The notes under the pieces were generated by a model, which searched no databases, was not told where the DNA came from, and was given only the letters and a program-made list of their open reading frames with translations. A stretch of 64,000 bases of DNA, taken from the NCBI GenBank assembly GCA_033725935.1, contig MU867068.1, forward strand, positions 431,636-495,635, read 5' to 3'. This document shows positions 1-10,477 of the stretch, one piece after another (the stretch's first letter is position 1; every line of letters starts with the position of its first letter). This DNA is from Cladorrhinum sp. PSN259 (Eukaryota; Ascomycota; Sordariomycetes; Sordariales; Podosporaceae). Made by a program: the position numbers and the translations under genes.

Positions 1-1578
1 TATGTATTTGCGTCATAAGGAGCGCAGACCGAAATAAACCATGTTTTTAACAGTCTGCTGAATGGGTCTGGGTGATCTTTGGGTGCCTTTTCTGCATTAT
101 CTTACTTATTTTCTGCATCTGCTATCGACGTAGTTACATTTTATTGCTTCTGATATCTCGCAATCCTATCAGCAACTCGATTACGCTATAAGGAACACGA
201 TACCAAACAACCCCCGCCGCCCCGCCCAATTTTTATTTTTATTTTTTAAGAAAAAATAGGCTCTGTCAGAAAGCGTGAAGAAGAGAAGAAGAGAGGAAGA
301 GGAAAGATAAGACATTTGAAGTCTAGGGTAGTTTATTTCCGATAAAAAGATCAGATAAGTATTATAGTAGTTTATTTATGCTACCTACTTAGTAAACTTG
401 CTTATTACCTATGGCCGGTTTATCGAGACTTTTTTTTATATTAGATGAACTGTATTTACGAATTATATTAACAACAATAAGTTATCTTAGGTACTGCAGC
501 ATACCTTTTCTTTTTCTTTTTTTCTACAGCAAGCCAATACAGCAGCATTCTTATTTCTGTTGCAGTATATTACTTCCTCGGAAAGGGAGCCTTTTCATCT
601 TTTAATCAAGAACGTTTCTATCTCCAGTCAATCAATCACGGGGAGCAGTTCCAAAGAATGAATATATTTATCAAGCTTTGGAGAGACGTGCCCAGGGAAA
701 CCATTTCTTCCATGAAGCCTGCTTAACGTTTAAGCAACATCCCTTTTGTTTATGAGCTGAATAAGCCGTGGCTTGTTCTTAGCCAAGACCTTTCTAGACC
801 CGAGGAAGGCATATCGAAATTTTTGAAAGAAAATGACCGGCCAAAACGGATAGATAAACTCGCCATATCATTACTCCCTCTTCTTGGAGCTTACCTTACC
901 TATGCCATCTTATCATTCATATAAAGACCCTTTCCTAACTAAAATCATAATGTCAAAAATGGACCAAACTTCCCAAATATGGCCCAGACTAAGATCAGTT
1001 TGGTTATCAGACTTCTCTTACCACACTTTAGTCGAGAATGACCGCTGCTTAATCAAGAAAGATATTACGCCTCTGAGCATGTCCTTCTATGCTGATTCAA
1101 TTCATGTTTACACAGCCAGCAAACAATAAACAGGACAGAAAGACGGCTATCAATATTACTGTCTCAGATATGCCAAGTTCTCACGCAACCGACAAAGCAA
1201 CTAAATCATCTCAATGGAACATGAAACATCAAGACCATCAAAAGGAAACCCTCTCTATATTTGCCCATCCTCGACAAGGATTGCATGTCTAACAGTACTG
1301 GCGATGATTCCGCAAAAAGAGTAAAAAGAAATGGAAGGTAGCAAGCATTAACCTCGGAGCTTGGACCGCCCAATCCCCTGTTCATGAGGAGAGCCCAACC
1401 CTAACCCGACCAGGCATGTACATGTACATGTATACAACAAAACAATAAACCACCACGTTTTTTTACCATCGTGAGATTCGAGCCCAGTTGAAAAAGAAAG
1501 CCTGCCAATTCCTCTTTGAAACCCGACCACCGTAGGCCCTGTTATATCCCTCTAATTATCCGAAACCTGAACGCCTGT
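1..1578. other. Intergenic, no gene seen
   Basis: AT-rich intergenic DNA with homopolymer A and T runs (for example near 226-255 and 425-440). Open frames here are short and show no recognisable protein or coding character. The right end is the presumed 3' flank of the carrier gene. Confidence 0.6.
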
Positions 1579-2672
1579 TTAATGCTTTGCGGTGACCTTG
1601 TCACCAGTCAACTTCTCAACATAAATCTTTGCCATATCGCCCACTGGAGACACTCTGGTTAGCATACATATGATCCAACGGTTTAGGATGCGGTTTTATC
1701 AAGGACGACTTACAGGCAACCATGCAAACCGTCTGCCAGACGCCCAATCCAATACGGGGCGTGACACCACGGTACAAGCCCTTGATACCGTTGCTCTGGT
1801 AAATATACTTGAACGTGTTGCCGACCGTCATCTTCTTGGGACGGTTGGGATCCTCCTTCTTGCTCTGCATCTCGACACGGATAACCTCGATGGGCTGGTT
1901 CCAGGCCGAGAGACCACCACCGATAGCAGAGGCGAGGATCTTCTCAACGGCGCTGAGCTTCTCGCCGCTCTTCTTACCGGTAGCATCGCGGATACCTTGC
2001 TCTGCAAGGCGGCTCAGGCCGAAGCGAGAGCCCCAGTTGGTCATCTGCCGAATGGCGACAGCGTTGACACCCTTGTTGATGCCACGGATACCCTCACGTC
2101 TATAAATATCCATGAAAGTAGCCCAGGTGCCAGGGGCCTTTTGACCCGCTGCGGCCACCTTGTGCTTGGTGATCTCGACAGTCTTCATGCAAGTGCAGAA
2201 ACCCATAGTAGCATAAGCTTGCGCAACACCGCCTGTCACACCTCCGAAGATACCGCCGCCGAACTCTCCCAGACCCGCGTTCCGGGCATAATACTCGGCC
2301 TCGGTGGCGACGAACAAAAGAACGGCGCCCTTGGTCGAGGCTTCGATCCAGGCCCAGGGAATGAGACCTTGGTAGACTGTTGTGGAAAAGGGGGTTCCTT
2401 GTCAGCGATTGCCTCTGGTGTTCTTATCGGCGGGGTTATCACTTACAGCCAAGGACTCCACCACGGCCCCAGATGCGACCGAGTGCAGTGGTGAACCCAT
2501 CACCACGGTTCGCCGCCATGGTGGTCTTGACGACCTCCAGGGGCTGACCGAGGGTGGTGACCTCAAACAAGTTGAGACCAGCGCCGAGCAGCAAGTTGGA
2601 GAACTTGACAGGCTTCTTCTCGAGCCTCGTGGGAGGCTCGGCGGCGGCGATGGGGACAATAGCGGCGGACAT
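1579..2672 (-). CDS. yhm2: Mitochondrial citrate/oxoglutarate carrier (Yhm2 type)
   Basis: Predicted 317-residue mitochondrial carrier family protein, closest by eye to yeast Yhm2, which exchanges citrate for 2-oxoglutarate across the inner membrane and was first described as a mitochondrial DNA-associated protein. Exons on the minus strand are 2447-2672, 1714-2376 and 1643 down to 1579. Both introns are 70 bp with GTAAGT donors, and joining them restores one frame. Seen directly: an N-terminal segment with the LGQPLEVVKTTMAANRGDG stretch, then FYQGLIPWAWIEASTKG across the first junction, a second repeat with the PIEVIRVEMQS carrier motif, and the C-terminus VCMVALGDMAKIYVEKLTG across the second junction. 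The signature is less canonical than in ADP/ATP carriers, as expected for Yhm2. It lies 1.6 kb downstream of citrate synthase on the same strand. The family assignment is secure; substrate is inferred from similarity. Confidence 0.92.
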
Positions 2673-4268
2673 GACTAGGCGGATGTTGCTGGTGATAGGG
2701 CCCTGACCAAGGGAAGAGGGTGCTTCTTCGCAGGAAAGAGGTGAAGATTGAGGGAAAGGAGGGGTGGTGTAGCTGTGGCTAGTGGGGGAGCGCGGGGTGG
2801 GTGATCACTTTGAGCGAAACTCGGAGTTAATGCAGTATGGGTCGAGGGCGAACCGGAATACGACGATGTGCGAATTGAGAGTTTCGGACTTGTTGGTGGT
2901 TAACTGTTGATGCAATCACAGAATCAGCGGCTTGCACCAGCGAGACCTTAAAGCGAACCATTGGACCATTGCACGTGTCACCGACGACAGCAGCTCTGTG
3001 ACTGTGTCATTGTGGATTTGCTTGCCCGAAGAAGAGAGTCCCGACCAGCTTGGCCAACTTCCATCCGCGGTAATGCGACAACACATGGCACTTGGGGGGC
3101 ATTTGGAATTGGTGCGAAGGGAGGGGAGGGGAACGGGGTCCACTCACAGCTGCTAACACGTACGTCCAGTGTAACTGACGAGATGACAGGTGCAATTGAT
3201 GATGGCTCAGACCACGATGATGAGGAGGAAGACACTGAGTTTTCTTTGAACGGGAATCAGATTCGGGGTTCGACAAATTGGGATAAGAAAAAATAAAAGA
3301 AGCAGTGATCCGAGTGTCTTTTGGCGGGATGACAGGGCTTCGGATCCCGAAGCGTCAAGCTGGCGGTGCTTTCCTTTTCAGTATCAAGCGAGCCCGCCGG
3401 CTTCTGCCCAGCGATGCACGGGGGGCAAAGAGCCAATCTCAACGCACGCCAATCGGCCGTGACCCCTGTTCTCAACCAACCCGCCTCGGCAGCTCAACGC
3501 AAATCTTTTTGGGGGAACCAGCAGCAGGTTCTTCCAGACGGACTGGATTTTGGGGTAAAAGACTGGAGTCCCCGACATCCCCGGGCAAGCCATCGCTGTA
3601 TGGAAACGTAAATCAATGGATACACGTAGAATCCCCTTTCCTCACCGACTATTTAAATCTTTATTGATGACACTCCACGATGACACTCCCTCAATTAGAT
3701 TGGATGGCACAATGTTGGGGGTCACCTTGATATCTGTCTCGCCCTGCCTCTTCCTCTTCCTCCTGCGATGCCAGGCATGAAGTGGCGGCGGGGTCAAGAT
3801 GCTGTCTGTTTGGCTCCATAGTTCCATATCTCTACATAACTATAGAGTCATACGGAAAATCGGTCGGGAAACTATTCGGTGCTTCAGAAACTCCGCCCGA
3901 CGACGCCGGTTTGTACGCCCTGCCAGGGATATGCTGCTGCCCGTGCCTCAGTCTGCCGAAACCGCATGTCTTATCTCGCATACCGAATGTTGACTCGAAC
4001 CTTGCATGCAGTCAGCACAGAAACTCTGAATTTTGGCAGTTTCAATCCTTTATATCAATTTTATGGTCCGAAAGGCCCGAATTACGGAATCTGTATCGTA
4101 CAAAGCACAATGGATAGACAGTCATCCCTCCAACCTCACTCAGTCCAGGTACGAGTATCGCCTCGCATGACTGAAGGAACCGCTAGATGTCACATCCATT
4201 CTATATTGAAATGACCCCATCGCGCCGATTTTCCCAACTACCTAACCTAGAGCACAACCATCCTTAAA
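2673..4268. other. Intergenic between carrier and citrate synthase
   Basis: Promoter side of the carrier gene and 3' side of citrate synthase. Only overlapping short frames with no recognisable product are present. No repeat or RNA gene was seen. Confidence 0.6.
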
Positions 4269-5113
4269 TTACAACTTCTTGGCAATCTCGATCCACTTCT
4301 CGGTAGAGAAAGACTTGGGTCTAAAAGTAAAAAAAAAAAAATTCGTTAGCCAAACTGTCCTAAGAAAATTCCAAACCGTAAAGAAGTGATTTTTTTCTTA
4401 CCTCTCAATGGGGGCACCGACGGCACGGTCAATGATGAGCTGGGGAAGGACACCAATGGCGCGCGAGACACCGAAGAGAACAGTGTAGTAGTTGGCCTCG
4501 TTCAAGCCATAGTACTGAAGGAGAACACCAGAGTGGGCATCGACGTTGGGGTAAGGGTTCTTGGTCTTGCCGTGCTCGGTGAGGACCTTGGGGGCGATCT
4601 TGTAGACCTGGCTGACAAGCTGGAACATGGGGTCGTTGGGCATCTTCTCCTGAGCGAACTTGCGCTGTGCAGAGTAGCGGGGATCGGTCTTGCGGAGAAC
4701 GGCGTGGCCGTAGCCGGGAACGACACGGCCGGAGTTGAGGGTATCCCAAAGGTACTTAGTAATGGCCTCATCGGAGAGATCGTCACCAACGACGCTCTTC
4801 ATCTGGGTGAGCCAGTTGAGGACCTCCTGGTTGGCAAGACCGTGGAGGGGACCGGCAAGACCGTTCAAGCCAGCAGCGAGGGAAAGGAAAGGGGAGCTAA
4901 GAGCAGAGCCAACCAAGTGGGTGGTGTGGGCGCTGACGTTGCCACCCTCGTGATCGGTGTGAATGGTGAGGTAGAGACGCATAAGCTCAATGAAGTCGGT
5001 GTTGCTGCCGAAGCCGAGCTGATTAGCAAAGTTGTAGGCGTAGTCCTTGTCCTTCTCGACGGGAGCGACCTTGCCGCCCTTGAAAACGTTCTGGTAGATG
5101 CGGGCAGCGATGG

Positions 5114-5144
<31 letters not shown>

Positions 5145-5910
5145 CTCAAAGGTGTATCCCCAGTACTCCTTCTTGTTGATGCCCTTGGCATAGGCGCGGG
5201 CGAAAGAAGAGGTCTGCTCGAGAGCGGTAACGGCCATGGAGAACTGAGCCATTGGGTGGAGGTCGGTAGGGCAGCGGTCGATCAGCTCCTCAACGAACTT
5301 GGGAACCTCGGCGCGGGCAGCCCAGTCGGCGGAGAGGTCGCGGACCTGCTGCTCGGTGGGAACCTCGCCGGTGAGGAGAAGCCAGAAAAGACCCTCGGGG
5401 AGAGGCTCCTTGCCGCCGGGGGCCTTGGGAAGAAGCTCCTGGCATTCGGGGATGGTCTTGCCGCGGAAACGGATACCCTCCTCAGCGTCGAGAACTGAAC
5501 CCTCCCAGACGAGGCACTTGATGCCACGGGCACCGCCATATACTTGGTCGAGAGTGACCTTGTCAACGATCTTGGAACCGTGCTCCCTGCGGGTTTAGCA
5601 ACCCCACGTCAGCAAAGACTACTTGGGACGACGATACGATGCAGAGGGAGCTAGCTGTACTTTCTGAGAGCCTTGATCTCCTCAATCTTCTCGGGGAGAA
5701 GCTCGGCAAAGCGCTCCTTGAGGGTCTATGGCAAAGATGCATGGTCAATGGATGATGTCAGGATGCGGACTGCTCGGGCGGGCAGCAGCATACCTGAGTC
5801 TTGGAGGAGTAGCACCGCGCAGCAGTGAAGGCGGTGTTCTTGGTGGCGAAGGAGGAAGCCTTGAAAGAGGCCCTCAAAGCAGAGGAAGCGAGGCGCATAG
5901 CTGGAGCCAT
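4269..5910 (-). CDS. cit-1: Citrate synthase, mitochondrial
   Basis: Condenses acetyl-CoA and oxaloacetate to citrate, the entry step of the TCA cycle. Minus-strand exons are 5794-5910, 5661-5725, 4402-5586 and 4269-4320, giving 472 residues, the usual length for the fungal mitochondrial enzyme. The first exon encodes an Arg/Ser/Ala-rich, acid-free presequence ending near ARCYSSKTQ, a typical matrix-targeting and processing signal. The catalytic triad is visible: His near 309 (GLAGPLHGLANQ), His near 355 (VPGYGHAVLRKTDPR) and Asp near 410 (YPNVDAHSGVLLQYYG). The last exon is only 52 nt and encodes PKSFSTEKWIEIAKKL. The C-terminal KKL is a weak match to a peroxisomal PTS1; dual targeting is known for some fungal citrate synthases but is not demonstrated here. 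It is divergent from the Seb1/Nrd1-like gene and lies beside the citrate carrier gene. Confidence 0.96.
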
Positions 5911-7699
5911 GGTTGGGTATCAATATGCTGGTATAGGAGGGTGTTGAGGTGAGAAAAAAGAAGGAAAAGAAAATGTTCCAAAGGTTTGGAGCAATTGAAG
6001 ACAGCCAAGCTCGAAAAAAAACCCGCAGCTCGGGCGACCAGGGAAATAAGGTCCAGTTAGCCCAGCATTTTGCGGGCACACAGCGGCGGACCGACCGGGG
6101 TTCGGTCCAAAGGTGGTATCTTGGGGAGCGCTGGTAATTCACAACGGTAACAACACCCAAGTTTCGCGACAATGCAGAAACAGCGCCATTCCCGAAATAT
6201 CCGCCCATGGAATCGTGCCATGTGCCTTGTACCTTGTGCATGTGTTTCCATGCAGGAGCCAGAGCTTCCCGGTGATGCCGTGCCCATTTTTGAAGCTTTA
6301 ATCCCTTTAGTTCTTCGAGATGGGATGTACCTGGTGGGGTTCGGTGATAGCAAAAATGTTATAAATTACCGCGAGGAACCTCTTGTGAATTTCGGGGGTG
6401 TTTTTTTTTTTTTTCGAAGGATTGACGTCACGGCACGGACAGCTCTCACCTTCAAGGACCAACGACTGGTCTCGAATTTTGGAGCTCCCAACAAATATTT
6501 CCGTCATGTCACATTTTGCACAACACCTGTCTGGTCGTGGATAGGATGGTGTTGATCATTTCTCATTTGAAAGGAGACATTCTCAGCCCAATTGGCCTCT
6601 TTGCATGTGTAAATAAATATCTCGGCCAAGCGGAAGTCGTTTGGCAGAATTGTTGCATTGCTCTCGGGATTTTTACAACTTGGCCCCGCTCATCGTGGCC
6701 ATGTGCCAGTTCTTGTATACTACTGTAACGACGTCTTTTTTGTTGGCATGACAGAGGCCCAGAACACAGTGTGCAGTTGACAGCCTGCCACTTTGAACAT
6801 TTGACAGACTGCATTCAAAAAACATCACAAGCAGATTTTCAAAGACGCACCGATTATTTATTTTTTTAGAATAAAATTAATTTTGACCGGAATTGGTGGG
6901 AATTGTAAAAAGTGGCTTGGTTCAGTATCGGATCTTATCCTGAGGAGGGTGATTTGCTCCTTCAACTTCCACACAGTTTCGAGAGTGTCCCACAGAACCC
7001 AACTGTGGCAGCTGTTCAACAGCTGTCGACGGCTGCTAGCTCTGCAATGGCGCGTTCCAGTCTCATCTTTGTCAGCTGGGGTGGGCGCTGCGCCAGCAAA
7101 TTCAAAAAGATCAGGCGCGGGCTGGATAAAACCGCCAACCCTCTCAAAGTCTGCAGGGCCCCGCCCTCTTCTTCCTCCATCTCACGCTCGCAACAGCAAG
7201 CATTCAGACCACGGTCATTTTACTCTTCTTCTCTCGATTCCATCAAGGCACTTCGACCCGGAAGGTATCTTCATCAATATCTAACTTGCTAGTAGCACCA
7301 GTATATTCTCTGCTGAATTCTGAAGAGGACTGCCCCGCATTCCGCATTTCCACGCGCGATTTCCAGGTTGTGGCAAGTGGAAGATTTCTGCAGCGGATTG
7401 GTCTGCCAGAGGGCAAGCGCAGAGATTCCATCTCAACTTTCGTCGCCAGCCCTACCTACCACCGGGCGGGCGCATTTCCTTGAATTCCTGTTCTGCTGCG
7501 CGCTTCGGAAGTCACGTAACCTTGAGAAAATTGACGACGGGAATAACGTATATTCTGGTGACCCAGGAGCATGGCATAGATCGACCCATCAAATTGCTTG
7601 CCAAGTCTGCCCGTATCATACATTTCCAGGCCATTTCTGGACCACGAACTTGCATCGCCAGACCTTTTCCCTTGGTTCTATCACACGCAAGTCATCAAC
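5911..7699. promoter_or_regulatory. Shared upstream region of citrate synthase and Seb1/Nrd1-like gene
   Basis: A 1.8-kb divergent intergenic region that must hold both promoters and 5' UTRs. Pyrimidine-rich stretches precede the start at 7700, and a T run lies at about 6400-6415. No protein-like reading frame was accepted; the longer frames are compositionally unlike the neighbouring genes. No specific binding site could be assigned by eye. Confidence 0.5.
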
Positions 7700-10477
7700 A
7701 TGTCTGCAGCCGCCGTAGCAGAGTTGGAGACTGGCCTCCAGGCCATGCTCTCACTAAAACCTCCTGGAGTCTCGGCCTCCAAGGTTTCCGGTATCACGAA
7801 GCTTTGCTTCGACAACGTCCAGGTAAGCATTGATTGAGGCATACACAGGTTGTGATGGAGGAATGGGACGGCTGTGCTAATATCAATTTGTTTCCCGCTT
7901 CAGTACGAGTCCGTTCTCGTTCAGAAAATGTTCACACATTTCAAAAAGACCCCAGCGACACACAAACTAGGTGTCCTCTACGTCGTAGACTCTGTAACGA
8001 GGAAGTGGATGGAGCAAGCCAAAGCTCAAGGACAGCTTCCCAGCGTCTCGTCGCCAGACGGGACCTTTGCTGCAGGTGTGCATAGAGTAACACAACTGAT
8101 GCCCATGTTTATGGACGATATCATTGAGAAAGCCCCAGAGGAGCAGAAGGTACGCAAAAATTTATGCAATGAGCTGCTGCCACTTGATTGATAGACAAGG
8201 CACGCCTGTCGATGCGATGGTGACTTGTTCGGATTTGCGTCGCCTGTGTTTTGCATATTCGATCCGACTCGCACCCGCAAACAGTTTGACAGTGTATCGA
8301 GACTCACATTGTATCGGTTTGTAGGAGAAGATCAATAAGCTTGTTGAGATTTGGGAGAGGGGCCCGACATTCCCTGTTGCCATGCTCAACAACTTCAAGG
8401 AGAAGCTGAAGGCTTCCCGCCCAACCAGTAGGTTTGCCAATATACATCACCTTAGCTCGCTCGGCACCCCTTTCTGCACAAAGACGACAGGGACCGAGAT
8501 TTCTGTACATATGCACAGCACTCTAACTGTAATTCCAACGGCAGATGAGTCGACAACACCTACAAATAGTCCTCCTTCATACCTGTATGCGTCGTTTGGG
8601 AGCAGACCACCCCCAGCACCACCTGCCGCACCCCCGGCACCGCCATCACTAAACCCTGCAAGCATTCTTGAACAACTTGCTACCATTGCGCGCCAAAATG
8701 CCCCAGGTGCACAGAGCCATCCTGCTGCCCTAGCGCCAGCTCCGGCTCCGGCTCCGGCTCCGGCTCCAGCTCCGGTCCCCACTTCGACTCCAACTGCTCC
8801 TCCGGCCTTTGCATCAATGTATGGAATTTCCGGCAACCCATCCAGTAATGGTATGCAGAGCCAACCTGCCCTTCCGTATATTCCGACCTCTCAACCAACT
8901 CCCCAGCCTGTAAATCAGCCAGGATTACCGTTTTCATACACTCAGCCAGTCGCTCTAGCTGCTCCCCCCGGCCCTTCAACTTTGAATGGAGCTGGTAACC
9001 CGGCAGATAGCAATACGACGCTTCAGCTCGTAACTGAGCTCTTAAGGCGGGGCTTTAATCTTGAACAAGTCACGAACGTAATCCAAATGATGGGGTTGGG
9101 AGGTGCAGCTGCCCAACCTGCTCCGCAACAGATGCCACAGATTCCCCAGGCTGGCTTCACAGCTACGCCAGTGGGCGGTATGACTGGTTCGGCCCCATGG
9201 GAACCTCCTCGGCCTGATGACTCGCGTGATCGCATGCCCTATGATAATGGCATGCGGTCATCCAATCGGCCACGAGGTCGATCCCGTTCCCGATCTCCTG
9301 CTCGCTGGGATATCAGAGACTCTCCAAGGTCACGTCGTAATGAGCGCGGCTTTGAATATGGACGTGATGGTTCCCCTGATCATGGCCAAGAACGTGATGG
9401 TACCCGCGGACGCATCCCGGACTACCGCCAACGGTCCCCCGCTGGCCGGCGTGGCCAAAGTCCACTTGGTCACGATATGTCCCAGGACCAAAAGTGGATT
9501 GACTTTGACTCCAGCATTCCAGAGGGTCATATTAAAGTAAAGAGCCGTACCTTGTTCGTCGGCGGCGTGACGTGCGTATCTACTCGCCCCATTTTTTGCC
9601 CTTGTCATAGGTTTTGAACTTGTTTGCTGATGGTGATCTTTTGTAGTTGCTCGGAATCTGAACTTAACGAGATCTTCTCTCGCTTTGGCCAAGTACAGAG
9701 CTGCATTGTCAACAAGGACAAGCGTCATGCCTTTGTCAAAATGCACTACCGCAAGGATGCGGAGAAGGCAAAGGCTGCCATGGAAGAGGCTCGTAGCGGG
9801 GATCTTCAGCTAAGGGTAAGAGCATTGAAACATTTTTGTCTATCTCTACGGGGCATTTCCGAGACCCAAGATTGTTCAGAGCTAACTAATGCATATTGCA
9901 GACACGATGGGGTGTAGGTTTCGGACCTCGCGACTGCAGTGACTATCAAGTCGGAATTAGCGTCATTCCAATAGGAAAACTCACTGATGCTGATCGCAAA
10001 TGGATGCTCACAGCACCATTCGGTGGCAGCGGCGGTCGTCCAATCGTGAGCGGAATGGTTGTGGAAGAGCCTGATATCGAGATAGGTGCCGGCGTCTCCT
10101 CCAAGGCGATCAGTCGACGCATGCAAACAGACAAGGGCGGCAACCACGGTCCCAAGTCCAGCAGGCGGGAAGATGACTTTGGCCACTCCAACGCACCTCC
10201 CGCTAATGGTGGTAGTGGTGGAGGTGGAGGTGGAGGTGGAAGTGGTGGAGGCCTAGGGGGAGGCGGAGGAGGAAGATGGCGCAATAAAGAGAAGCATCGC
10301 GGCGGCAGCCATGACAACCAGCATCACAATAAGCGTGGTGGTGGTGGTGCAGGAGGAGCCGGTGACGACCGCGGCAGAGACCATGGAGCGGACGAGCCAA
10401 TAGTTATGGGATTACCCGCTGGTATTACCATGGGTCCCCACGGGCCAGTATACCCTCCTGGATTCTTTGGGGCCTGA
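7700..10477 (+). CDS. Seb1/Nrd1-type RNA-binding, Pol II CTD-interacting factor
   Basis: Predicted 747-residue nuclear protein of the Seb1 (fission yeast)/Nrd1 (budding yeast) family, which binds the RNA polymerase II C-terminal repeats and nascent RNA to direct 3' end formation and termination. Exons: 7700-7822, 7904-8149, 8325-8427, 8545-9571, 9647-9815, 9902-10477; all junctions keep frame. Residues 1-150 form a CTD-interacting domain (VLYVVDSVTRKWMEQAK, LVEIWERGPTFP). A Pro/Ala-rich linker follows, with an alternating Ala-Pro tract near residue 219 encoded by a GCTCCG repeat. An Arg/Ser segment lies near 395-420 (RGRSRSRSPARW). The RRM spans about 488-560, starting at KSRTLFVGGVT. The conserved extension after the RRM (RWGVGFGPRDC, LTDADRKWMLTAPFGG) is characteristic of this family. 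The C-terminus is Gly-rich and His/Asn-containing. It is convergent with the WD40 gene, with an unusual motif array between them. Confidence 0.9.

Noticed and set aside
1670..2494. 274-codon open frame on the plus strand
   Set aside because: Antisense shadow of the carrier gene; no protein-like features.
4386..5498. 370-codon open frame on the plus strand
   Set aside because: It is antisense to citrate synthase, whose frame is fully recognisable with catalytic residues. The Gly/Val/Leu-rich translation is a shadow of its codon bias.
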